In this document: piece by piece, positions 1 to 8,405 of the stretch
Numbering within the stretch: position 1 is the first letter of the stretch
Layout: each line of letters starts with the position of its first letter
Source of the DNA: CAZELM01 sp964512995
Lineage (GTDB): Bacteria; CSSED10-310
Length of the DNA: 64,000 bases
Direction: 5' to 3'
Assembly: GCA_964512995.1 (NCBI GenBank)
Contig: CAZELM010000028.1
Span: forward strand, 3,409-67,408
Made by a program: the position numbers and the translations under genes
Notes under the pieces: generated by a model
What the model was told of the DNA's origin: nothing
Databases searched by the model: none
The model's input: only the letters and a program-made list of their open reading frames with translations

Positions 1-1686
1 GCCATGGGTTCCGACTTCTCCTGTGAAATCAGTATCGGAGAAGACGGTCGCACCCCATCCACCCTCAGGGACATCGCCTATCGGGATGCCTGGGGAAAAA
101 GCATCGCACCGTATCTGTCCATGATGTACGAGCGGCTGAAACTGATGCATGCACTGCTGGCTGAAAACGGCAGCATTTACGTTCACTGTGCCTGGAAAAT
201 CACGCATTATCTGAAGCTGATCATGGACGATATCTGGGGAGCCGATCATTTTCAGCGTGAGATCATCTGGAGAATCGGCTGGGTATCCGGTTACAAATCG
301 GCCACAAAAAACTGGATACGCAACCATGATACGATCCTTTTCTACACAAAAAATGAGAAAAAATTTACATTCAACAAGGCCTTCATCCCCTACCCGAGTC
401 ATTATCGCCGGCGCGGCGGCAGTGTTCCGAAAGGACAGGGCTACCCCGTCGAAGATACATGGAATTGCAGCCAGATCGATCCCCTGGACTCCATCCAGAT
501 CATCAGTTTTTCTTCTGAAAAAGCCGGATATCCGACTCAGAAAAATGAAAATCTTCTGCATCGGATCGTCACGGCCAGCAGCAATGAACACGATCTGGTC
601 GCAGACTTTTTCTGTGGCAGCGGTACACTTCCGGCTGTCGCAGAACAACTCAACCGTAAATGGATCGCCTGTGATCTCGGCCGATATGCCATTCACACGA
701 CACGCAAACGTCTGATTCAGATTCAACGCGATCGTAAAACCGAAAACAGGGAATATCGGCCATTCGAGCTGCTAACCTTTGGCCAGTATGAGAGAGGCTT
801 CCGGTTCGGGATTCCGGTGACCCAATTCCTTCGGCAACAGACGGAATCGCTCGACATCAGACCTCCGGAATACATCCAGACAGTAATGGACGGATATTCC
901 GGCCAACGAATCGATGGATACCGGCTCCTTCAGGGAAAGAAAGGTCCTCGATTCATTCACATCGGTCCCCTCTACGGCCCGGTGACGCATCAATTGATCG
1001 AAGAGATTTTCGTGGAGTGTCAGGCGTGTGCCATCTCCCATGTCGATGTACTTGGATTCGAGTTCACCCGAAACCTCCCTCCCGACATGATCGAAGCGTT
1101 TCATCGACGGGGAGTCAGTATGCGGTTGCGGATCATACCCCGGGATGTTCTCGATCCGGAAACCGTCAACCGGAAACAGATCAGATTCTGCGATATGGCT
1201 TATATACACGCCACTCCCACTGTGATGAACCGGGAGATTCAAATCACGCTGGATGGATTTGTGACGACCTATACGGAAGACCGTATCCCGGAACTGGAGC
1301 GGAAACTCAGGAAAGGCAGATCCCGGATCATCATCGAAACGGGTCAGATCATCCGGCTCACTAAAAATGAGGATGGCACGCTGATCCGTGAACGGCTGAC
1401 AAAAAGCTGGCTGGATTGGGTGGATGATTGGTCGGTGGATTTCGACTATGAGCGAGAAAAAGAATACATCCGTGTCTATGAGGATGGAGAAGTGAGAGAA
1501 ATCTGGACTGGAAACTACATCTTTAACAATTGCTGGCAGTCCTTCCGGACCAGAAAAAACAATGTGCTCGAACGAACGACATCACCATACCGATATGCTC
1601 TCCCCGGCACGTATAAACTCATGATCAAGGTCGTGGATATTCTGGGTGTGGATACATCACAGATGATCGAAGTCACAGTGTATTAG
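1..1686 (+). CDS. Site-specific DNA N-methyltransferase, 5' truncated
   Basis: The frame is open from base 1, so the N-terminus lies outside the window. The visible part carries the S-adenosylmethionine-binding motif DFFCGSGT (about residues 201-208 counted from the ATG at 4), preceded by a YPTQKNENLLHRIV stretch typical of beta-class N6-adenine/N4-cytosine methylases. In that class the catalytic (D/S)PPY motif comes before the SAM motif. It is not seen here and is expected upstream of the window. After the methylase fold, roughly 300 further residues end in a beta-rich PKD-like segment (GTYKLMIKVVDILG), a tail I associate with type III-like Mod proteins. A restriction or helicase partner would have to lie to the left; none follows on the right. 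Target base and specificity cannot be read from the sequence. Confidence 0.85.
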   Translation, partial: AMGSDFSCEISIGEDGRTPSTLRDIAYRDAWGKSIAPYLSMMYERLKLMHALLAENGSIYVHCAWKITHYLKLIMDDIWGADHFQREIIWRIGWVSGYKSATKNWIRNHDTILFYTKNEKKFTFNKAFIPYPSHYRRRGGSVPKGQGYPVEDTWNCSQIDPLDSIQIISFSSEKAGYPTQKNENLLHRIVTASSNEHDLVADFFCGSGTLPAVAEQLNRKWIACDLGRYAIHTTRKRLIQIQRDRKTENREYRPFELLTFGQYERGFRFGIPVTQFLRQQTESLDIRPPEYIQTVMDGYSGQRIDGYRLLQGKKGPRFIHIGPLYGPVTHQLIEEIFVECQACAISHVDVLGFEFTRNLPPDMIEAFHRRGVSMRLRIIPRDVLDPETVNRKQIRFCDMAYIHATPTVMNREIQITLDGFVTTYTEDRIPELERKLRKGRSRIIIETGQIIRLTKNEDGTLIRERLTKSWLDWVDDWSVDFDYEREKEYIRVYEDGEVREIWTGNYIFNNCWQSFRTRKNNVLERTTSPYRYALPGTYKLMIKVVDILGVDTSQMIEVTVY

Positions 1687-1924
1687 TGGCAGGATAAGAC
1701 TCTTTCATGTGGTTGCGTGAATCGGATGTATGGTTTTCCGGTTCCTTGATGACAATTGGGATCGTTCTTTCGCGAATGTGCATCGGGGTGGAATCCATAC
1801 TGGCGTGACCATGGCCTACCAGGGGTGTAGACTGCGATCGACCGTACGATATCCACGATCAATCTAATGTGATCGTAAACGGACAAACGAAGATCGTTGA
1901 TCCGTCGTGTTGATACCGCGGCCA

Positions 1925-2299
1925 GTCATATTATTACCTCGAACGGTCATATAATTGTCTCGAGCANNNNNNNNNNNNNNNNNNNNNNNNNNNNNNNNNN
2001 NNNNNNNNNNNNNNNNNNNNNNNNNNNNNNNNNNNNNNNNNNNNNNNNNNNNNNNNNNNNNNNNNNGTCATAATTATGAGCTCGGGCTGGTCATATTATC
2101 CCCGCGAGCAGTCATGTTATCGTTTCGGCCGGTCATATTATCAGCTCGGCCAGTCATATTATTACCTCGAACGGTCATATAATTGTCTCGAGCAGTCATA
2201 ATTATGAGCTCGGGCTGGTCATATTATCCCCGCGAGCAGTCATGTTATCACCGCGAGCAGTCATATTATCACCGCGGTTAGTCATTAAATCATCAAACA
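1925..2299 (+). repeat. 21-bp tandem repeat array (array 1)
   Basis: About a dozen units start with GTCAT at 1925, 1946, 2067, 2090, 2111, 2132, 2153, 2174, 2195, 2218, 2239, 2260 and 2281. Most are exactly 21 bp (two are 23 bp), with the loose consensus GTCATATTATCACCGCGAGC. The units at 1925-1966 are identical to those at 2153-2194, and 2067-2110 matches 2195-2238, giving a higher-order block of about 128 bp. There are no spacers, so this is a direct tandem array, not a CRISPR. It fills most of the intergenic space upstream of the split-AOR operon. A related array lies in the opposite orientation at 35546-35883. Confidence 0.9.
1967..2066. other. Assembly gap (100 N) inside array 1
   Basis: Exactly 100 N, so the length is a placeholder. 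The left flank ends at a unit boundary, and the right flank begins with the unit that follows the same sequence, without a gap, at 2194/2195. The true distance may therefore be zero or any multiple of the repeat. Confidence 0.97.
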
Positions 2300-2446
2300 T
2301 CGCCCGGTCTTTCTCCCTCCCCTCAAAAAAACAAAGTGGCACGGACTTGAACCGCACGCCAATTGAATTTCAGCAGCATTTATGTTAATCAGAATCTGGT
2401 GAGAACGGAATGCATCATTCCCCATGTCAGGATGAGGAGGGTATTC

Positions 2447-3721
2447 ATGATCATTGACAAGATCCGGACGATGCGTGAAAAACACACGGTTCTGGGTGAA
2501 ATCTCCTTTGATCCCAGACCGCTGATTCGAGGCTATTCCGACCGGTGGCTCCGTGTCGATCTGACAAACAAAACAATCGAGATCCGTCCGGTAACGGATC
2601 AGATGAAAAAGCGATGGACTGGTGGCAAAGGGTTTGATCTCTGGCTGACCTTTCTGGAGATCTCCGCCGAAACCAAATGGGACAGTCCGGAAAATCCGAT
2701 CTGCATGTCTTCCGGACCCCTCGGCGGCACGGCGTCATTTCCAGGGACCGGTAAGACGCTGGTCACCGCGATTTCACCCGCCACCCACTCCATCATGGAT
2801 TCCAATGTCGGCGGATATTTCGGCCCCTATCTCAAATACGCCGGCTTCGATGCTCTCTGCATCGTCGGCAAATCGGATGAGGAAACGATCCTGCTGATCG
2901 ACTCGGTGAACTCCAGAATCGCTCTGGAACAAGCGCCCCTGGAAAGCATCGACTCCCATCTCGCCGCAGAGGAATTCACGGAAATGTATGCTGACGATGA
3001 GGATGACAAACGAAACATCGCCGTCGTATCCGCAGGCCGTGCCGCCGAACACTCCCGGATGGGACTTCTGAATTTTTCGTTTTATGACTGGAGACGCCAA
3101 TCATGCCGCCTGAAACAGGCCGGCCGTGGCGGGATCGGCACCGTGTTCCGGAATAAGAAACTCAAAGCCATGATCATCAAAAGCAGACCATTCCAGCCGG
3201 AGTGGAAACTGACGGACAATCCGGTGGCTCGGGAGTTTCTCCCCATGGCGCGTTCATTGCCGAAAACCGATCAATGCGCCATCGGTAAAATCGTGGACAA
3301 ATGGCATGCCGATCCGGAATTCGTGATCGAGATGATGCAGGATATCCAGGATCAGGAAAGATATATATCCGCCGACACCATCGATTATCTCTGTCGAGCG
3401 CTCGGTGTTACCAAAGGCGAATTGTATCATATTGCCACATTTTACAAGGCATTCAGTCTGGAACCGAAAGGGGAGACCGTCATTCAGGTCTGCATGGGAA
3501 CCGCCTGCCACGTCAAAGGCGCTGCCAACATACTCGACGCGTTTGAACGGGAACTTCAGATCACGCGAGGCCGGACCACATCCGATGGAAAATACAGCCT
3601 CGATGCTGTGGCCTGCCTGGGATGCTGCAGCCTGGCTCCCGTGGTCAAGATCGGCGACGAAATCCTGGGGAATGTTCAGGCCAAAGATGTCAAAAAAATC
3701 ATCGGGAAAAGACGGGGTTGA
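2447..3721 (+). CDS. AOR N-terminal domain fused to NuoE/HydC-like [2Fe-2S] subunit
   Basis: A 424-residue fusion. Residues about 28-248 are the first domain of tungsten aldehyde:ferredoxin oxidoreductases, which contributes to the bis-tungstopterin site. Visible family marks are TGGKGFD near 58, MSSGPLGGT near 87, DSNVGGYFGPYLKYAG at 118-133 and AGRGGIGTV near 225. Residues about 275-424 are a NuoE/HydC thioredoxin-like [2Fe-2S] domain with C349, C354, C390 and C394. AOR domains 2 and 3 are missing from this chain; they are fused to the third gene of the operon. The ATG at 2447 is chosen because GAGGAGG lies 6 nt upstream; longer starts have no ribosome site. The next gene begins 2 nt after the stop. 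The expected role is half of the W-cofactor site plus electron relay to the flavoprotein. Domain identity is read from motifs; the joint active site is inferred. Confidence 0.88.
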   Translation: MIIDKIRTMREKHTVLGEISFDPRPLIRGYSDRWLRVDLTNKTIEIRPVTDQMKKRWTGGKGFDLWLTFLEISAETKWDSPENPICMSSGPLGGTASFPGTGKTLVTAISPATHSIMDSNVGGYFGPYLKYAGFDALCIVGKSDEETILLIDSVNSRIALEQAPLESIDSHLAAEEFTEMYADDEDDKRNIAVVSAGRAAEHSRMGLLNFSFYDWRRQSCRLKQAGRGGIGTVFRNKKLKAMIIKSRPFQPEWKLTDNPVAREFLPMARSLPKTDQCAIGKIVDKWHADPEFVIEMMQDIQDQERYISADTIDYLCRALGVTKGELYHIATFYKAFSLEPKGETVIQVCMGTACHVKGAANILDAFERELQITRGRTTSDGKYSLDAVACLGCCSLAPVVKIGDEILGNVQAKDVKKIIGKRRG

Positions 3722-3723
3722 TT

Positions 3724-5607
3724 ATGACAAAGATATCAGTGAATAATTTGGAGCAATTCGCAGCACAGGCCAGACAGAATCTGGAACACTTCAAATCCAT
3801 GGTGATGGTCTGCACCGGCACCGGCTGCGTCGCCGCCAGAGGATTCGATGTGCGGGATGCCTTTGCCACCGCCATCCGCGATCGGGGACTGGATTCGGAG
3901 ATTCTGGTTATGGGCACCGGCTGCAATGGATTCTGCGCCAAAGGTCCGATCGTGGTCACGCAGCCCGATGGCATTTTCTATCAGCAGGTCCGCGAAACCG
4001 ACATCCCGGAGATCATCGACAGCCATCTGATCGGCGGAAATCCCGTGGAACGTCTGATGAATCGGGATCCCATCTCCGGCGCTGTCAATTCCACGATGGA
4101 TCAGATCGGCTTTTTCAGCAAACAGCAGTTGATCGCTTTGCGGAATAAAGGATTGATCGATCCGGAAAACATCGATCACTATATCGCCCGGAATGGATAT
4201 CAGGCGCTCCGGACCGTCCTGACAACGATGCCACCCCAGGATGTGATCCGCGAGATCATCGCTTCCGGAATACGCGGTCGCGGAGGCGGCGGATTCCCCA
4301 CCGGTGTGAAATGGCAGTCCGCCCGAGCCGCTGCGGAGCGCCGGAAGGAAATCTGTTACGTGGTCTGCAACGCCGATGAAGGAGATCCCGGTGCATTTAT
4401 GGACCGGAGCATCATCGAAACCGATCCCCACTCTGTTCTGGAGGGGATGATCATCGGCGCATTTGCTGTTGGGAGCCACGAAGGGTTCGTCTATGTCCGG
4501 AAGGAATATCCCCTGGCACTCGTCCGGCTCAACAAAGCCATCGACGACGCCCGGAGTTACGGGTTGCTGGGCAACAACATCCTCGGAACCGGATTCGATT
4601 TCGATATCCACGTCCATCGGGGAGCCGGAGCGTTTGTCTGCGGTGAATCCACTGCGCTGATGGCGTCGATGTCCGGCAGAGTGGGAGAACCTCGAGCCAA
4701 ATACGTACACAACGTGGAGTTCGGGTACCGGGACAAACCCACCGTGCTGAACAATGTCGAAACCTGGGCCAATATCCCGGTGATCATGGAGCGGGGCGCC
4801 GAATGGTTCGCCTCCATCGGGACCGGAGATGTTCGCGCCAATCCCTGGGGCGGCTCTTCGGGCACCAAAGTCTTCTCCCTGGTCGGCACGATCGCCAATA
4901 CCGGCCTGGTCGAAGTCCCCATGGGCGTGACACTCCGGGAGATCATCTACGATATCGGCGGCGGCATCCCTAATAATCGCGCTTTCAAGGCGGTACAGAC
5001 CGGCGGCCCCTCCGGAGGGTGTATCCCGGCCGATAAACTCGATATGCCCATCGATTTCGATTCCCTGACCGAGGTTGGCTCCATGATGGGTTCCGGCGGC
5101 ATGATCGTCATGGATGACCGGACCTGCATGGTCGATGTCGCTCGGTACTTCGTCAGTTTTCTGATGGATGAATCCTGCGGGAAATGCACTCCCTGCCGGG
5201 AAGGATTGCATGCCATGAACCGCATCCTGACCCGTATCTGCGATGGCACCGGCCAGCCCGGAGACATTGAACTCCTGGAATCCATTGCCCATACCGTCAA
5301 CGAGTCCAGCCTGTGCCAGTTGGGCGGGACCGCCGGAAACCCGGTGCTCAGCACGATCCGGTATTTCCAGCCGGAGTATGAGGCGCATATCCACAACCAC
5401 TGTTGCCCGGCCGCTCATTGCAAAAATTTGATCAATTACCGGATCGATCCAGCCAGATGCACGGGATGTACCCTTTGTGCGAAACGGTGCCCGGTGGCAG
5501 CGATCACGGGAAAGGTCCGGGAAACCCATCGGATCGACCCATCGATGTGCATCAAATGCGGCATCTGTTTCGAAGTCTGCACATTTGATGCCGTGGAGGT
5601 GAAATAG
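3724..5607 (+). CDS. NuoF/HydB-like NAD(P)H-binding flavoprotein with extra iron-sulfur domains
   Basis: The 627-residue product matches the length and order of HydB of NAD(H)-linked, often electron-bifurcating, hydrogenases. An N-terminal thioredoxin-like [2Fe-2S] domain has C30, C35, C67 and C71. The NuoF core carries the NADH/FMN motifs GRGGGGFPTG (186-194), NADEGDPGAF (216-225) and GAGAFVCGES. The N3-type [4Fe-4S] ligands are C485, C488, C491 and C531. A CPAAHCK linker follows, then a C-terminal 2[4Fe-4S] ferredoxin domain (C579/582/585/589 and C609/612/615/619). The ATG at 3724 is 2 nt after the upstream stop; the in-frame upstream extension is shadowed by that gene. It probably transfers electrons between the split AOR, NAD(H) and perhaps ferredoxin. 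Bifurcation is inferred from the HydB-like cofactor layout and is not demonstrable from sequence. Confidence 0.93.
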   Translation: MTKISVNNLEQFAAQARQNLEHFKSMVMVCTGTGCVAARGFDVRDAFATAIRDRGLDSEILVMGTGCNGFCAKGPIVVTQPDGIFYQQVRETDIPEIIDSHLIGGNPVERLMNRDPISGAVNSTMDQIGFFSKQQLIALRNKGLIDPENIDHYIARNGYQALRTVLTTMPPQDVIREIIASGIRGRGGGGFPTGVKWQSARAAAERRKEICYVVCNADEGDPGAFMDRSIIETDPHSVLEGMIIGAFAVGSHEGFVYVRKEYPLALVRLNKAIDDARSYGLLGNNILGTGFDFDIHVHRGAGAFVCGESTALMASMSGRVGEPRAKYVHNVEFGYRDKPTVLNNVETWANIPVIMERGAEWFASIGTGDVRANPWGGSSGTKVFSLVGTIANTGLVEVPMGVTLREIIYDIGGGIPNNRAFKAVQTGGPSGGCIPADKLDMPIDFDSLTEVGSMMGSGGMIVMDDRTCMVDVARYFVSFLMDESCGKCTPCREGLHAMNRILTRICDGTGQPGDIELLESIAHTVNESSLCQLGGTAGNPVLSTIRYFQPEYEAHIHNHCCPAAHCKNLINYRIDPARCTGCTLCAKRCPVAAITGKVRETHRIDPSMCIKCGICFEVCTFDAVEVK

Positions 5608-5609
5608 TC

Positions 5610-7598
5610 ATGGCGGAGAAAATAACCATTACGATCAACGGGCAGGAAACCAAAATTCAGAAGAATGAGTTCCTGCTCAACGCGATCCAAAACCTCGGCA
5701 TCGATATCCCGACACTGTGCCATCACAAGGATTTGACTCCGGCCGGCACCTGCCGATTGTGCACCGTGGCCGTTACCGTCCGCGGAAAAAAGAAACTGGT
5801 CACGGCCTGCAACTACCCGGTACGCGATCCGATCGAGGTCCAGACCGACTCCCCGGATGTGCTCCAACATCGAAAAATGCTGGCGGAAATGTATCTCGGC
5901 CGCTGGCCCAACGTTCCCATTATCCAGGAAACCGCCAGGGCTTGCGGTGTGACGGAATCGCGATTCAGAAGTGACCTGACCGATGAGAATCCCAAGGCAT
6001 GCATCCTGTGCGGCAAATGTGTCCGGGCCTGCCGGGAGTTTATCCTGGAACGCATCATCGATTTCGCCGGAAGGGGTTCCAAACGCCACATCGCCATGCC
6101 GTTCGGAACAGTGGACCCCCATTGCGTGGGATGCACATCGTGTGCATTTGTGTGTCCGACTGGAGCCATCGAGATTGTGGATGATGTGAACCACCCGGTA
6201 AACCCGCAACTGATCCGGGATCATGGCATGAAGGTCAATGCGGAAATGGCGACATTGGACAAGAAACAGTTCCGGATTCGGGAAGTCGGTACTGCGAACA
6301 TTGTCGAGGTCATGGATAAATACGATCTTCTGCCGGTTCACAATCACATGTACGGCTGCCATCCCGACACCCATAAAATCGACTCCACGGTGTTGAAATA
6401 TCAGTATTTTACACAGGGACAGGCCGATGCATGCTGCCGGGGTTGCTCCATGGCCTGCGCCAAGGGTGTCGACAGATTCGAACTCAAAACCGGTCCATAT
6501 AAAGGCCAGCGGGTCGTTGTCGACGGCCCGGAATACGAAACATCGGGCGGTTGCGCCAATATGGGTTGTTTTGATGGCGATTTTGTCGTGGAGTTCAACT
6601 TCTACTGCGACACATACGGTATCGATACGATCTCCGCAACAACGACCATCGCATTCGTCATGGAGTGTTTCGAGCGGCGGATCATCACCACGGAGCATAC
6701 CGGTGGATTGAAACTGAATTTCGGTGCCACTGCGGAGGTGCTGGAACTGCTCCATCAGATGGCTCGGGGTGATGGATTCGGCGTGGATGTCGGTCAGGGT
6801 GTCCGATGGCTGAAAAACAAGTTCGCCACCGAATATGGAGCGGACCGGCAGTTCCTCAACGATATCGGCATGGAAACCAAAGGCCTGGAAGTTTCGGAGT
6901 ATGTCAGCAAGGAATCCCTGGCGCAGCAGGCCGGATATGGGATGGCCGTGAAAGGACCCCAGCACGATGAAGCCTGGCTGATCTTTATGGATATGGTCAA
7001 CAATCAGATTCCGACGTTCGAGGATAAGGCAGAAGCATTGTTTTATATGCCACTCTGGCGCACATGGTTCGGATTGCAGGGATTGTGTAAAATTGTATGG
7101 AACGATATCGTACCCGCCGATAACAAATTGACCGCTGAACCCCATAAAGTACCGGACCATGTTAACAATTACTTCAAATTCTTTGAAGGAATGACCGGTG
7201 AGCCGCTGGATGAGAAAAAAATGCTCGATCAGTCCGCTCGTGTGCATAACCTGCAACGGATCCTCTGCCGGCTCCTGGGATACGGAACACGGAAAGATGA
7301 TTACATGCCGTATCGCGGAATGGGTCCGGTCACTCCCGAGGAGTATCGATCGCGGGAAGACCGGTACGATCGGCAGATGCGGGAGATCATCGGAATCGAT
7401 CCGACAGGGAAAAGCATCGAAGAAAAAGTGAAAATTATGAGAAAATATCGGGAGACGCAGTACGATAAGCTGATGGATGTCGTGTACCGGCGCCGGGGCT
7501 GGAACCGGAACGGTGTCCCGACCATCGAACGTCTCCGCGAACTGGGGATCGATCTGCCGGAACTGATCGCCATCATCGGGAAAGATCAGGAGTCATGA
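5610..7598 (+). CDS. NuoG/HydA-type Fe-S domain fused to AOR domains 2-3
   Basis: A 662-residue fusion. Residues 1-190 are the iron-sulfur N-terminus of NuoG/HydA: a plant-type [2Fe-2S] domain (C37, C48, C51, C67) and a 2[4Fe-4S] domain (C131/134/137/141 and C172/175/178/182). Where HydA would continue into the H-cluster domain, residues about 220-662 are instead AOR domains 2 and 3: the AOR [4Fe-4S] ligands C276, C279, C283 and C493 (GLCKIVW), VDGPEYET near 304, GIDTIS near 337, and a C-terminal RRRGWNRNG. AOR domain 1 is absent and lies in the first gene. The usual DPRG-type pterin stretch is replaced by KGPQHDEAW (448-456), so the clade is divergent. The ATG at 5610 is 2 nt after the previous stop, with GGAGGTGA upstream. 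The stop overlaps the thiF-like start by 4 nt. Confidence 0.9.
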   Translation: MAEKITITINGQETKIQKNEFLLNAIQNLGIDIPTLCHHKDLTPAGTCRLCTVAVTVRGKKKLVTACNYPVRDPIEVQTDSPDVLQHRKMLAEMYLGRWPNVPIIQETARACGVTESRFRSDLTDENPKACILCGKCVRACREFILERIIDFAGRGSKRHIAMPFGTVDPHCVGCTSCAFVCPTGAIEIVDDVNHPVNPQLIRDHGMKVNAEMATLDKKQFRIREVGTANIVEVMDKYDLLPVHNHMYGCHPDTHKIDSTVLKYQYFTQGQADACCRGCSMACAKGVDRFELKTGPYKGQRVVVDGPEYETSGGCANMGCFDGDFVVEFNFYCDTYGIDTISATTTIAFVMECFERRIITTEHTGGLKLNFGATAEVLELLHQMARGDGFGVDVGQGVRWLKNKFATEYGADRQFLNDIGMETKGLEVSEYVSKESLAQQAGYGMAVKGPQHDEAWLIFMDMVNNQIPTFEDKAEALFYMPLWRTWFGLQGLCKIVWNDIVPADNKLTAEPHKVPDHVNNYFKFFEGMTGEPLDEKKMLDQSARVHNLQRILCRLLGYGTRKDDYMPYRGMGPVTPEEYRSREDRYDRQMREIIGIDPTGKSIEEKVKIMRKYRETQYDKLMDVVYRRRGWNRNGVPTIERLRELGIDLPELIAIIGKDQES

Positions 7599-8230
7599 AT
7601 TCAATGTCTGCCGAGCTGTTCGCCCGGAATGTCCCGGGTGTGCTCGATGTGCTCCGAAACAGATGTATTGGCGTTGCCGGGTGCGGGGGATTGGGTTCGA
7701 ATGCCGCTGTTGCGCTGGCGCGAGCGGGAATTGGCCGGCTGATTCTGGCGGATTTCGACCGGGTTGAACCGTCCAACCTGAACCGCCAGCATTTTTTCCA
7801 GCGGGATATCGGCCAATATAAGGCGGATGCTCTGGCGGAGCATATCCGGGCGATTCATCCGGGTATTGAACTGGTGGTTCATCATGACCGGATACATCCC
7901 GATAACGTATCCACTCTGTTTCATACCGCGGATCTGCTGCTGGAAGCATTTGATCTGGCAGAGAATAAAATCTGGTTGATCCGGACCTGGACCCGGCTGT
8001 TTCCCGATCGGCCCATCGTGTGTGGAAATGGTCTGGCAGGATATGGACAAAGCCATACACTGCATGTGATGGCAGTGGGGAATGTGTATTTTTGTGGCGA
8101 CATGGTTTCGGAAATGAGCATGGGATTGATTTCCGCTCGTGTCGGTATCGTGGCGAACTTACAGGCCAATACGGCTATTGAGTTATTGATGGATGGGACA
8201 TTTCATGATTCGGGTGAATCGGAAGGATAA
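7595..8230 (+). CDS. ThiF/MoeB-family sulfur-carrier adenylyltransferase
   Basis: A 211-residue E1-like enzyme expected to adenylate the C-terminal glycine of a ThiS/MoaD sulfur carrier. It shows the nucleotide-binding motif GCGGLGSN (29-36), LADFD (51-55), the SNLNRQ stretch (60-65) and K76. It is the short form (about 210 residues) and lacks the CxxC zinc pairs of MoeB. The ATG overlaps the upstream stop as ATGA, indicating translational coupling, and its partner ThiS/MoaD-like gene overlaps its end. Position in the AOR operon suggests a role in pterin dithiolene synthesis for the tungsten/molybdenum cofactor; a thiamin role is possible but there are no other thi genes nearby. Confidence 0.87.
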   Translation: MNSMSAELFARNVPGVLDVLRNRCIGVAGCGGLGSNAAVALARAGIGRLILADFDRVEPSNLNRQHFFQRDIGQYKADALAEHIRAIHPGIELVVHHDRIHPDNVSTLFHTADLLLEAFDLAENKIWLIRTWTRLFPDRPIVCGNGLAGYGQSHTLHVMAVGNVYFCGDMVSEMSMGLISARVGIVANLQANTAIELLMDGTFHDSGESEG

Positions 8231-8405
8231 TCTGGATTGGCAGGACGGCATGACGGTTCAGGATGTGCTGGACTGCCTGGGGTATGAGTTCTCCTTGCTC
8301 ACGGTATTCGTCAACGGCGTGCTGGTGGATGAAGACGAGTATGATCAATTTGTAATTCCGGATCATGCGGATGTCCGGGCACTGCATCTCCATCATGGCG
8401 GATGA
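8205..8405 (+). CDS. ThiS/MoaD-family sulfur carrier protein
   Basis: A 66-residue ubiquitin-like protein starting MIRVNRKDN and ending in the diagnostic Gly-Gly, the site of adenylation and thiocarboxylation. The N-terminal strand, the VQDVLDCLG helix and the VFVNG/VDEDEY segment match ThiS/MoaD. It overlaps the end of the thiF-like gene by 26 nt; an ATG at 8193 would add four residues, and neither start has a strong ribosome site. With the adjacent E1 it forms a complete sulfur-transfer pair dedicated to this operon. A second carrier follows the second AOR (13567-13806). Confidence 0.85.
   Translation: MIRVNRKDNLDWQDGMTVQDVLDCLGYEFSLLTVFVNGVLVDEDEYDQFVIPDHADVRALHLHHGG

Noticed and set aside
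1925..2299. Array 1 as a possible CRISPR
   Set aside because: Units are directly contiguous, with no spacers of constant length and no cas genes in the window.
3736..7256. Very long antisense open frames (about 597 and 606 codons) opposite the NuoF-like and NuoG/AOR genes
   Set aside because: Their translations have no recognisable domains, lack ribosome sites and mirror the codon bias of strongly supported sense genes with complete iron-sulfur motifs.
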